From Planctomycetota bacterium (lineage in GTDB: Bacteria > Planctomycetota > UBA1135): a stretch of 13,233 nucleotides of DNA. The notes under the pieces were generated by a model. It did no database searches. It was not told where the DNA came from and saw nothing but the letters and a program-made list of their open reading frames with translations. This document shows positions 1 to 7,295 of this stretch, piece by piece (position 1 is the stretch's first letter; the number at the start of each line of letters is the position of its first letter). The stretch is from positions 1-13,233 of the forward strand of contig JALUUN010000203.1 in the NCBI GenBank assembly GCA_027021325.1, written 5' to 3'. The position numbers and the translations under genes were made by a program.

Positions 1-885
1 AGAGGCGATCTCCCGGCCGTCCTGGTCGGCCAGGACCTCTCCGCGCGCCACCGGGTCGAAGCTCCGGTAGCCGGGCCGCATGCGGAATCGGCTGCCGGGC
101 GGGATCGGGTGCCGGTAGCGGACGTCCAGGAGGCGGGGAATCCCGCGGCAGGCCCGGGCCAGGCGATCGCGCATCTCCCCCATCCACGGCGCGTCCCCGG
201 CATCCAGGAGGCCCGCCGCATCCAGGGCCAGCCAGATCGCCGCCTCGAGGCGGTCGGCGGAGACCGGATCCCGGTGCTGGCCGCCCTCCACTCCGAGGGT
301 GATGGCTCCGCAGTTGTTGAGGTATTCGAGGAGCGAGCCCTCCACGAGCTCCTCCAGGCCGAGGAGGACGGGCAGGGGGAAGGCGCGGGCGAAGCGGCGG
401 TTGCGCAGGGTGTCGCCGATGGTCGCGAAGGGCGGGCCTTCGGCGGAGCTCGTGTGCAGGTCCAGGAAGTAGACCGGACGCTCGGCCTGCTGCAGCTCCT
501 GCTGGACGACGGCGACGAGTTCCCCCTGCTCAGCGTCCTCAGCGGCCCCTTCGGGAGGACGACCTTCGAGCCAGGCACGGACCCGTCCCGGGGTCCACAG
601 ACGATTGAGGTCGAGGTCCAGGAAGCGGAGGTCGCGGCGCAAGGCGCGGCAGTTCCCCTGGACCCCGACCAGCTCCCCGGCGAGCCGGACCCTGCAGCGT
701 TCCAGGCGCTCCAGAACCCTGCGGATGGCCTCGACGCCGGCAGGCTCGTTGCCGTGCAGGGCCCCGAAGCACAGGAGCAGCGGGCCGGTGGAGGAGGTCC
801 CCCAGCGGCCGAGCAGGTGTTCCCCTGGCCGGAGCGAGCGCTCCTCCCCCGGCGGAGCGCCGGAATCGGCGGCGGCCCGGCTCAT
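1..885 (-). CDS. Succinylglutamate desuccinylase/aspartoacylase family zinc hydrolase (3' end off window)
   Basis: The frame is open from ATG at 885 to the window edge, giving 295 residues and no stop. It carries the hallmarks of the AstE/aspartoacylase (M14-like) family. A zinc-binding HxxE lies in GALHGNEPAG (His44, Glu47), a DLNR substrate-binding motif is at residues 92-95, the third zinc ligand is His144 in FLDLHTSS, and a candidate catalytic Glu is at 200 in VEGGQH. Family members remove an acyl group from an N-acyl amino acid or cut a C-terminal amide. The substrate here is unknown; it lacks the context of an arginine-succinyltransferase operon, so astE is not assigned. The ATG overlaps the TGA of the upstream ligase gene (ATGA), which implies translational coupling. 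Family proteins are usually about 300-350 residues, so only a short tail should be missing. There is no signal peptide, so it is probably cytoplasmic. Family assignment is firm; substrate is not. Confidence 0.88.
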   Translation of the reverse strand, partial: MSRAAADSGAPPGEERSLRPGEHLLGRWGTSSTGPLLLCFGALHGNEPAGVEAIRRVLERLERCRVRLAGELVGVQGNCRALRRDLRFLDLDLNRLWTPGRVRAWLEGRPPEGAAEDAEQGELVAVVQQELQQAERPVYFLDLHTSSAEGPPFATIGDTLRNRRFARAFPLPVLLGLEELVEGSLLEYLNNCGAITLGVEGGQHRDPVSADRLEAAIWLALDAAGLLDAGDAPWMGEMRDRLARACRGIPRLLDVRYRHPIPPGSRFRMRPGYRSFDPVARGEVLADQDGREIAS

Positions 886-2792
886 CCCTCCCGCAGTTTC
901 TGCTGAAGGAGCGGCCATGCGACCTCCATGAAGTCGTGTTCGGTGACGATGCCCACCAGAACCCCGTCCTTCACCACGGGCAGACAGGAGATGCCCTTGT
1001 CGCGCATGATCTCGATGGCCTCCAGGGTCGGCGTGTCCGGTGTCACCGCGACGGGGTTGCGCTCCATGATCTCGGCCACGGCCAGGGGCTCATCCGAGTC
1101 CCGGTGCGCCAGGTGGCGCATGATCTGACGGTGGGTCAGAAGGCCGACCAGGCGGTGGTCATCATCCTCGACCGGGACATGGCGAATGTGCGCCCAGTCC
1201 ATGACGGTCGTCACCAGGTCCACCAGATCGTCCTGGTGCACGGTGAAGATGTCGGTCGTCATGAAGGCCTCGACGGTGCCATAGTGCTCCCGCCAGTTGC
1301 CGGACTCGCCGAGTTCCCCCGGCTCCCACTGGTGGACCGGCAGGTTCTCCGCCTGGCGCTGCGCCATGGCGGCGGTCAAGGCCGCCAGCCGCTCGCTCAT
1401 GCTCGCCTTCTCGCTCATCCCGGCCAGAGAGCGCAGCTGCCAGGCGGCCCCGGTGACTCGCGAGCGGACGCGCTCCTCCAGATTGCCCAGATAGCGGTCG
1501 ATGTCGGCAGCGGCGATGGCTCGGGCCTCGAGGCCGGCGCGCGCCACCGGCAGCAGGCGCGAGAGGATCAGGTCGCGGGCCGGCCAGGTCTCGCCGTCCA
1601 GCCAGACGAACTGGGCATCCAGCCCCAGGGTCGCGGCGGTCAGCAGGTTCTCCTTGGCGGCGGCGAAGGAGATGTGCTGGGTGACGTCGGGGTACTCCTC
1701 CATCAGGCCCTTCATCAGGCCGAGCCAGAAGGCGGCGTTGCTCACCTCGTCGAAGGGCGTCGGCCCGGAGGGCAGGATGCGGTTCTCGATACGCAGGTGC
1801 GGCCGGCCCTCGCTGATCCCATAACAGGGCCGGTTCCAGCGGTACACCGTCCCGTTGAACAGGCGCAAGGCGTGGAGCTGCGGTGCCCGGCCCGCGGCCA
1901 AGGCATCGAAGGGGTCCTCCCACTCGTTGGTGCCGATCAGGGCACGGAAGCGCGTGATGTCCTCCTGGAAGATCTCCAGGACCGACTCTCGGACCCAGCG
2001 CGTTCCGAAGCTGACCCGCGGCTGGAGTTCGCGCATGGGGATTTCCTCCTTGCGCGTATCCACGGACTGCTGGAAGAGGGCGATGCGGGTCTCGCGCCAG
2101 AGCCTGCGGCCGAAGAGGAGCGGCGAGTTGCAGGCCGCGGCCAGGACCGGCGCGGCGACCACCTGGGCCAGGTTGTAGACACGGGCGAACTCCTCGTGGC
2201 CGACTTGCAGGTGGACCTGGAAGCTCGTGTTCGCAGCCTCCAGCATGATCGAGTCGTGCTCGATGATCAGTTCGTCGATGCCCTTGATGCGGAAGCGGAA
2301 CACGCCGCCGCGCAGCCTGTGGAAGGCGTCGTTCAGCGCCTTGTAGCGCCGGACCGGCGTCATGGCTTCGAGGCTGAGGTCCTCGAGGCGCAGGGTCGGG
2401 AGGATCCCGGCGAGCACCACGCCGGCGCCGGCCCGGTGCGCCGCCTCCCGCGCCACCCGGAGGTAGCGGAGAAGCCCCTCCTCCATACGCCGCAGACTCT
2501 CTCCCTCGAAGGGATAGGCCTCGAGGTTGAACTCCAGGTTGAAGCGGCCGAGCTCGGTCGTGAAGTGGGGATCCCCGTCGAGATGGCCCATCACCTCCTG
2601 GACGCAGGGGCTGGCCCGCCAGGCCTGGTCCACCAGGAACAGCTCCTGCTCGGCTCCGATACGCGCCCGGCCCGACTCGATCAGACCCTCCCGGAGCATG
2701 TGCTGGAGGGCTTCCACGTCCCGGAGCAGACACTTCATGAAGAAGCGCAGACTGGCGGGATCCCGGGGTGCAGTGACTTTCTGTTCGCCCAC
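882..2792 (-). CDS. GCS2-family carboxylate-amine ligase fused to a CBS domain pair
   Basis: A 636-residue protein. Residues 20-460 match the glutamate-cysteine ligase family 2 (GCS2) fold: IGAEQELFL at 45-53 supplies metal/ATP-binding acidic residues, followed by TTELGRFNLEFNLE at 78-91, NTSFQVHLQV at 188-197 and RIENRILPSGPT at 334-345. Residues 507-560 and 572-626 form two CBS repeats (RHVPV..LVGLLTH and CLPVV..LVGIVTEHDF), which in other proteins bind adenine nucleotides or SAM. Known family chemistry is ATP-dependent amide formation on a glutamate-like carboxylate; the acceptor here is unknown, so gshA is not assigned. The start is GTG at 2792; the MGEQ opening followed by a FMKCLLRDVEAL helix resembles related proteins from memory, and the next Met (residue 19) would cut into that conserved helix. 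It has a candidate promoter at 2881-2852 and overlaps the downstream acylase by 4 nt. CBS control by energy charge is inference. Confidence 0.9.
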   Translation of the reverse strand: MGEQKVTAPRDPASLRFFMKCLLRDVEALQHMLREGLIESGRARIGAEQELFLVDQAWRASPCVQEVMGHLDGDPHFTTELGRFNLEFNLEAYPFEGESLRRMEEGLLRYLRVAREAAHRAGAGVVLAGILPTLRLEDLSLEAMTPVRRYKALNDAFHRLRGGVFRFRIKGIDELIIEHDSIMLEAANTSFQVHLQVGHEEFARVYNLAQVVAAPVLAAACNSPLLFGRRLWRETRIALFQQSVDTRKEEIPMRELQPRVSFGTRWVRESVLEIFQEDITRFRALIGTNEWEDPFDALAAGRAPQLHALRLFNGTVYRWNRPCYGISEGRPHLRIENRILPSGPTPFDEVSNAAFWLGLMKGLMEEYPDVTQHISFAAAKENLLTAATLGLDAQFVWLDGETWPARDLILSRLLPVARAGLEARAIAAADIDRYLGNLEERVRSRVTGAAWQLRSLAGMSEKASMSERLAALTAAMAQRQAENLPVHQWEPGELGESGNWREHYGTVEAFMTTDIFTVHQDDLVDLVTTVMDWAHIRHVPVEDDDHRLVGLLTHRQIMRHLAHRDSDEPLAVAEIMERNPVAVTPDTPTLEAIEIMRDKGISCLPVVKDGVLVGIVTEHDFMEVAWPLLQQKLREG

Positions 2793-2851
2793 GGGCGGAC
2801 CTGGGTGGCGGGGGCTTCGGGGGGAGCGAGACTCCGGACGCGGCGCCTTGA

Positions 2852-2881
2852 ATGTTAGCCCCGGAGGCGCTTCCGCGTCAG
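2852..2881 (-). promoter_or_regulatory. Candidate sigma-70-like promoter of the ligase/acylase operon
   Basis: On the minus strand CTGACG (2881-2876) and TAACAT (2857-2852) are separated by 18 nt, each matching four of six bases of the -35 and -10 consensus. It lies between the terminator of the upstream gene and the GTG start at 2792, which would give a leader of about 50 nt. In DNA this GC-rich an AT-containing -10 at a sensible position is suggestive, but the match is imperfect and unproven. Confidence 0.35.
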
Positions 2882-2900
2882 GGGCGGGAGCAGGAAAGAG

Positions 2901-2931
2901 GCCGACCCCCGGCCGCTGGCCGGGGGTCGGC
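2901..2931 (-). terminator. Intrinsic terminator of the FG-GAP/ASPIC gene
   Basis: A perfect 14-bp inverted repeat (2901-2914 with 2918-2931) encloses a 3-nt loop and starts 39 nt past the stop codon at 2971. On the minus strand the hairpin is followed by CTCTTTCCTG, a modest U-containing tail; the plus-strand side has no such tract. Orientation and position fit termination of the gene at 4605-2971, separating it from the ligase operon. Confidence 0.8.
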
Positions 2932-2970
2932 GAAGGTTCCGGCCCCGGGGACCGGAGAACAGTGGCCGGG

Positions 2971-4605
2971 TCAGGGCTCGACGACGGTCAGGGTCGAGTT
3001 GGCCGGGACATTGGTGAAGACCTGGCGCTCACCGCTCGGCCACAACACGAAGACCGAGTTCACGACGTTGCGGTTGCCGACGCCGAAGTGCACGTCGAGC
3101 TGGCTCTGGCCGTGGGCCGAGTCGCCGGCGGTCACCTGGCGCATCTGCCGCAGGGCGCCGGTACGGATCCGGACCTGGGCACCGATGGCCGAGCGGTTGC
3201 TCTGGGTCGCGACCAGTTTGACCTTGAGGTAGTTGCCACCCAGGGTGTCGTTCCGGTAGAGCTGCAGCGGTCCCGACTGGTTCACGATCACCAAGTCCAG
3301 GTCGCCGTCACCATCGTAGTCGGCCACCTGGCTGCCGCGGCCGTTGTTGATGGTGCCCATGCCAGCCAGGTTCGTGACGTCCGTGAAGGTCGTCTTGTCC
3401 CGGCGGTTCCGGTAGGCCAGGGTCGGATCGTTGGACATGGTGGCCACGGTCAGGTCCAGCCAGCCGTCCTGGTCGATGTCGAAGAAGTTGACACCCCAGG
3501 AAGAGTCGCCCTGGATGCCGGCGATGTCGGCGGTGTTGTCCATCCAGGTGCCGTCACCGTTGCTCTCGTAGTAGGGATTGCCCAGGGGCAGGGCATCGTT
3601 GCCGGAGTCCCACAGGTCGGAGATGTAGATGTCCCAGTCGCCGTCGTTGTCGACGTCACCAACGTGGATGCCCATGCCGGAGCCGGAGTCGTCGCCCAGG
3701 CCCGGACTCAGAGCGGTGGCGTCGGTGAAGGTGCCGTCACCGTTGTTGAGCCACAGGACGTCGTTGTTCTGGGGCATCGGCTCGTGCACGTTGACCCAGT
3801 AGAGGTCCGGCCACAGGTCTCCGTTCAAGTCGGCGGCGATGCAGGCCAGGGTCGGCTGGTTGTACTGGGTGTCGTTCGGTCCCGGAAGACCCACGCCCTG
3901 GGTGACCTCGGTGAAGGTTCCGTCACCGTTGTTGTGGTAGAGCTTGTTCTGGTTCATCGGGTCACCGGCTGCCTGAAGAACCATGTGCCCCACGAACAGG
4001 TCCACCCAGCCATCCCGGTCGTGATCCAGGAAGGCGGCGGTCATGGACCGGTAGTAGTCGTAGTTGGTGCCGGGGCTCGGCGCCGGCTCGGCCACACCAG
4101 CCTGCACAGCAACGTCGTTGAACAGCGGCTGTCCGTTCAGGATCTGGTTGCCGTTCTCGACGAAGTTGTTGCGCAGCAGGATGTTCGCCGGCCCGTGGGT
4201 CTCGTTCGGACCCGAGAGGTCGAACTGGTCGTTGTCGGTCGTGATGAAGATGTCCTGGTCGCCGTCGTTGTCGTAGTCGGCGAACACCGAACCGGTCTTC
4301 TCCACGTCCGGCAGGACAGGCAACAGGTCGTTGCGCTTGGTGAAGGTGCCGTCGCCGTTGTTCAGGTACAGGTTGGTCTCCTGGCCCTTGCCGTTCACGG
4401 CGAACAGATCCACCCAGCCGTCATTGTTGACGTCCACCCAACTGAGACCGAGGCCGTGGCCGCTGCCCACGGAGTAGAACTCCTGATCGAGGCCCGCGGC
4501 TGCGGTCTGGTCCGAGAACTGGGCGGTGGCCAGGGAGGTCGCGCCGGCGAAGAAGGCGCTGGCCAGAAGGACGGCGAACGGCCGTCCGGAGAGCAGGTGT
4601 GCCAT
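2971..4605 (-). CDS. Secreted FG-GAP/VCBS repeat protein with C-terminal ASPIC/UnbV domain (CRTAC1-like)
   Basis: A 544-residue protein with a Sec signal peptide: Arg8 in a short n-region, a hydrophobic run at about 10-25, and a likely cut after ATAQ near 29. Seven calcium-loop motifs of the DxDxDGxxD type lie at 58-66, 110-118, 194-202, 259-267 (degenerate, DLNGDLWPD), 317-325, 376-384 and 429-437. This is the number expected for a closed seven-bladed beta-propeller. NNGDGTFT strands recur at 82, 225 and 287, with a variant at 348. Residues about 458-543 are an ASPIC/UnbV domain (GNYLKVKL, IGAQVRI, FGVG, LWPSGERQ). Such proteins are extracellular or surface proteins; binding or adhesion roles are inferred and no enzymatic site is visible. 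It has a terminator directly downstream and no partner in an operon. The stretch looks less GC-rich at wobble positions than its neighbours. Confidence 0.92.
   Translation of the reverse strand: MAHLLSGRPFAVLLASAFFAGATSLATAQFSDQTAAAGLDQEFYSVGSGHGLGLSWVDVNNDGWVDLFAVNGKGQETNLYLNNGDGTFTKRNDLLPVLPDVEKTGSVFADYDNDGDQDIFITTDNDQFDLSGPNETHGPANILLRNNFVENGNQILNGQPLFNDVAVQAGVAEPAPSPGTNYDYYRSMTAAFLDHDRDGWVDLFVGHMVLQAAGDPMNQNKLYHNNGDGTFTEVTQGVGLPGPNDTQYNQPTLACIAADLNGDLWPDLYWVNVHEPMPQNNDVLWLNNGDGTFTDATALSPGLGDDSGSGMGIHVGDVDNDGDWDIYISDLWDSGNDALPLGNPYYESNGDGTWMDNTADIAGIQGDSSWGVNFFDIDQDGWLDLTVATMSNDPTLAYRNRRDKTTFTDVTNLAGMGTINNGRGSQVADYDGDGDLDLVIVNQSGPLQLYRNDTLGGNYLKVKLVATQSNRSAIGAQVRIRTGALRQMRQVTAGDSAHGQSQLDVHFGVGNRNVVNSVFVLWPSGERQVFTNVPANSTLTVVEP
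3541..4362 (-). repeat. Repeated NNGDGTFT coding segments within the FG-GAP gene
   Basis: The same eight-residue strand is encoded at 4362-4339, 3933-3910 and 3747-3724, with a diverged copy (SNGDGTWM) at 3564-3541. DNA is nearly identical between copies. This is internal propeller-blade repetition, not a separate genetic element. Confidence 0.7.
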
Positions 4606-4894
4606 GGTGCTTTCGAGTCGTGAAGGGGGGATTCCCGCGGGGGGGGAGTGCTCCTGGAGGGGACCGGAGCGGTCGGGATGGTAGGCCGATTCTAGCGGAC
4701 CTCCGGCGGGCCGCCGGGCCGGGTCCCTCCTATCGGACTCCTACGGGGAATCCTGGAGGGGGCCCCGGCCAGGGTGGGACAGGCGGGGAGGAGACGGCGG
4801 GAGGCCCGGCCGGGAACGAGGGGATGGACTCGAACGAGGACGTCCGGGACGCAACCGAACCTCCCGCCGGGGAGTGAGATGCGCTCGCGGCCCC
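4606..4894. other. 289-bp intergenic stretch, no gene seen
   Basis: This lies between the amidohydrolase stop and the FG-GAP start. Its frames show no family-like protein. On the minus strand a TAGAAT hexamer (4694-4689) could be a -10 element about 85 nt before the FG-GAP ATG, but no -35 sits at 16-18 nt spacing. A short 5-bp stem with 4-nt loop at 4861-4874, followed on the minus strand by GTTCGGTTG, could be a weak terminator for the amidohydrolase gene. There is no clear Shine-Dalgarno before the ATG at 4605. Confidence 0.4.
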
Positions 4895-5788
4895 TCAGGT
4901 GCCACGATTCCCGGGGCCGGCCTTCCGGGGCGGGAAGAGGCGCCCGGCGTGGTCCCGGAGCACCCCGCGCCGGAAGGCCTCCGACCAGGTCTCCTGGGCC
5001 CAGAAGACCTCGGCGTTCGAGCGCAGGTCCCGAACCCCGGGGCTCGGCCAGTCCGTGCCCCAAAGCACTTTCTCTCCAAGAAGTTCCAGCCGCGGAAGCT
5101 TCTCGGGAAGCTGCTTCGGGGGAATTCCCGAGAGGTCCACGTGGACCCGGGGATGGCGCCGGGCGACGAAGAAGGCCTCCTCGTACCAGAGGGGGCGCCC
5201 GCAGTGGGCCAGGACCAGGGTCAGTCCGGGAAAGTCCACGGCCACGTCGTCGCAGTCCAGGGGATTGCCCAGGCGGCTCCGGGCCCCCGGGAAGGTGCTG
5301 GTCCCCGTGTGCACCATGACCGGAACTCCCCGCTCCTCGCAGGCCTCGTAGACCGCCCGGAGCCCCGGAACCTCGTCCTGGTAGGCCCGGGCGGAGAAGC
5401 CCTGGTGCGGCGGGTGGACCTTGATCCCGTCCAGACGCAATTCGTCCAGGAGGCGCTCCATTTGCCGCCGCGGCTCGCCGGGGAAGCTCGGGTCCCAGCC
5501 GCCCCAGGCCAGGAAGCGGTCCGGGTGCAGATCCCGGTAGGCCGCGACGAAGTCGTTCGTCGAGGGCCCGAAGCCCATGATGCGCGGGGCAGGGTAGTTC
5601 ACCAGCCCGACGCGGGCGATGCCCAGGGCGTCCAGGTGACGGACGAAGGCCTCGGCGTCCCGCCGGAACTCCTCGATCTCCCGCAGGTCCTGACGCCCGC
5701 GTGAGATGGCCTCCCGGACCTGCGGCCGGAGCTGGTCCCAGGGCTGGATGTGGACATGGATGTCGACGATGCCGGAAGGAAGGGCCAT
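4895..5788 (-). CDS. Metal-dependent amidohydrolase (amidohydrolase_2 / ACMSD-like TIM barrel)
   Basis: A 297-residue cytoplasmic protein with no signal peptide. Metal-ligand motifs of the amidohydrolase_2 family appear in order: DIHVH at 9-13 (HxH, His11 and His13), GIKVHP with Lys123, MVHTG with His160, LAHCG with His195, and WGTDWP with Asp246. The spacing fits a single-domain TIM-barrel hydrolase or decarboxylase of the ACMSD/6-methylsalicylate-decarboxylase type. The reaction and substrate cannot be told from sequence. The ATG at 5788 begins just before the first barrel strand, as expected for the family. It is separated by 132 nt from the DUF1501 gene upstream and 289 nt from the FG-GAP gene downstream, so it may be its own transcription unit. 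The last dozen residues are Pro/Gly/Arg-rich and look like a disordered tail. Confidence 0.87.
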   Translation of the reverse strand: MALPSGIVDIHVHIQPWDQLRPQVREAISRGRQDLREIEEFRRDAEAFVRHLDALGIARVGLVNYPAPRIMGFGPSTNDFVAAYRDLHPDRFLAWGGWDPSFPGEPRRQMERLLDELRLDGIKVHPPHQGFSARAYQDEVPGLRAVYEACEERGVPVMVHTGTSTFPGARSRLGNPLDCDDVAVDFPGLTLVLAHCGRPLWYEEAFFVARRHPRVHVDLSGIPPKQLPEKLPRLELLGEKVLWGTDWPSPGVRDLRSNAEVFWAQETWSEAFRRGVLRDHAGRLFPPRKAGPGNRGT

Positions 5789-5806
5789 ACCCCGGGAGGA
5801 TAGGAG

Positions 5807-5829
5807 CGCCGGCCGGAGGGGGGCCGGCG
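5807..5829 (-). terminator. GC-rich hairpin between DUF1501 and amidohydrolase genes
   Basis: A perfect 8-bp stem (5807-5814 with 5822-5829) with a 7-nt loop lies about 90 nt past the DUF1501 stop and 18 nt before the amidohydrolase ATG. On the minus strand it is followed by CTCCTATCCTCC, pyrimidine-rich but not a U-tract. It may end the DUF1800/DUF1501 transcript or act as a structured leader of the next gene. A smaller 6-bp hairpin (5894-5908) lies closer to the DUF1501 stop. Confidence 0.3.
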
Positions 5830-5920
5830 GGATTCCCCGCAGGAATGGCGGGAGGACTCGACCCAGCGACTCCCCCTTCCATCCAGGCCTCGGCCAGGGT
5901 GCCCCTGGGAGACCTGAGCC

Positions 5921-7288
5921 TCAGCGGAACAGGCGGACGCGCTTCGGCTTGTAGTCTGGGAAGAAGTCCTTCGGCAGGTCGAAGTCGAAGGCGTGCTCGA
6001 GAGTCGCCGCCATGACATCGCGGAAGTCCACCGCCACCGGCAGGTCGCGGCCGTCGGCCAGGACCGCCGGGTCGAGGCCGCGCCACTCGCCGAGGATGTC
6101 GCCGCCGCGGACCCCCCCGCCGAAGAGGAACATGCCTCCACCGCGGCCGTGGTCGGTGCCGCTGTTGCCGTTCTCCTTCACGGTGCGGCCGAACTCGGTC
6201 ATGACGATGACCAGGAGGTTCTCCAGACGATCCTCCAGATCGGTCAGGAAGGCATCCATGCTGCGGGCGAAGTCGTCCAGCATCACGGCATGGCGGCCGT
6301 CCAGAGCCCCCTGCCCGGCGTGGTGGTCCCAGCCGTTGTAGTCCACGCCGCAGATCTCCAGGCCGGCGTCGGCGCGAATGACCTGGGCGATCTTCTTCAT
6401 CTGCCCGCCGAAGCGGGTGTTCGGGTAGACCGCGTCCGGGCTGTTGGCGGTGGTGTCCAGGATCTCCTGGAAGCGACGCAGGGTGGCAATGGTCTGGCGG
6501 CCGGACTGCAGCACCCGGTCCTGCTCCTCGCGGCGCCGGAGCTCCTCCTCGAAGCGGCGCTCGGCCTCCGAGGCGTCCATGCCGGCCGGCATCTCGCCGG
6601 GATCTCCGCTCTCCGCGCCCTCCGCCTGGCCGAGCTTCTCCTTCAGGCGCTGGCGCATGTTGTCCGTCAGGCCGTCGCCGTAGAACTCCTCGAAGCGGCG
6701 CAGGGTGACATCCGCCTGGCGCCGGCTGAGGGACAAGGGCACGGCCAGGACCGGGTACCTGCCGCGCAGGGAGCGCGGCAGCAGATCCTGCATGGCCAGG
6801 GCCCGGAACTCGCTGTCGTTGTCGCCGCCGCGCCGCTTCTCGGCCTGGGCCTGCAGGAAGCGGTTGAGCCAGCCGTCGCGGATCGTGCGCAGGCCCGGAG
6901 CGGCGTACTCCATGAAGTCCATGGCGTCGAAGTGGCTCCGGGTGGGGTGCGGAGAACCCACGTCGAGGACCGGTGCCCAGGTCTTCTTCTCGAACCAGGG
7001 CCCCAGCGGCGCCAGGGCCGGATGCAGACCGAAGCCGTCGGTCAGCTCCACCACACCGTCTTCGGGAGTCAGGGCCAGGGTCGGGCGCGCCGCCAGGTAC
7101 CGCGAGTCACGGTACGGGATGATCATGTTCAGCCAGTCGGCCCCGCCCCGTAGGTAGATCGAGACCAGAGTCCTGGGTTTCTTCGGCGCGCTCGGCGTCA
7201 GGGCGCGCAGGGCCGGGTGCGCTGCCAGGCCGGCGCCGAGCCCGGCGGCACCGGTGGAGAGGAGAAAGTCGCGGCGGGTGGTGGTCAT
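5921..7288 (-). CDS. DUF1501 family protein with Tat signal
   Basis: A 455-residue protein. The chosen start is ATG at 7288, giving MTTTRRDFLLSTGAAGLG, a twin-arginine signal (Arg5-Arg6) followed by a hydrophobic Ala/Gly/Leu stretch. An in-frame start 69 nt upstream would bury this signal and overlap the DUF1800 gene. Family landmarks are RGGADWLN at about 47-54, HPTRSHFDAMDF at 114-125, WDHHAGQ at 320-326, TEFGRT at 364-369 and TDHGRGGGMF at 378-387. DUF1501 proteins are related to the alkaline phosphatase/sulfatase fold, but no activity is established. Residues about 213-277 form a charged, Glu/Arg-rich segment predicted by eye to be helical or coiled-coil. The gene starts 7 nt after the DUF1800 stop, so the two are surely co-transcribed. 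Export is folded through Tat while its partner uses Sec. Function is unknown. Confidence 0.92.
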   Translation of the reverse strand: MTTTRRDFLLSTGAAGLGAGLAAHPALRALTPSAPKKPRTLVSIYLRGGADWLNMIIPYRDSRYLAARPTLALTPEDGVVELTDGFGLHPALAPLGPWFEKKTWAPVLDVGSPHPTRSHFDAMDFMEYAAPGLRTIRDGWLNRFLQAQAEKRRGGDNDSEFRALAMQDLLPRSLRGRYPVLAVPLSLSRRQADVTLRRFEEFYGDGLTDNMRQRLKEKLGQAEGAESGDPGEMPAGMDASEAERRFEEELRRREEQDRVLQSGRQTIATLRRFQEILDTTANSPDAVYPNTRFGGQMKKIAQVIRADAGLEICGVDYNGWDHHAGQGALDGRHAVMLDDFARSMDAFLTDLEDRLENLLVIVMTEFGRTVKENGNSGTDHGRGGGMFLFGGGVRGGDILGEWRGLDPAVLADGRDLPVAVDFRDVMAATLEHAFDFDLPKDFFPDYKPKRVRLFR

Positions 7289-7295
7289 GGCCGGT

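Noticed and set aside
936..2858. Long open frame on the plus strand opposite the ligase gene (about 640 codons)
   Set aside because: It mirrors the ligase gene's codons in a GC-rich genome; its translation is low-complexity and family-free, while the minus strand has clear domain motifs.
3541..4362. Regularly repeated short DNA segments that might suggest a CRISPR-like array
   Set aside because: They encode NNGDGTFT blades of the FG-GAP propeller, at uneven spacing and in frame.
4815..4880. Possible tRNA, from a GTTCGAGTCC T-loop-like string on the minus strand
   Set aside because: The flanking five bases on each side do not pair as a T-stem and no acceptor or anticodon arm can be drawn.
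4692..6086. Minus-strand open frame of about 464 codons overlapping the amidohydrolase
   Set aside because: Translation is dominated by Pro, Gly, Arg and Ala and lies out of frame with the well-supported amidohydrolase.
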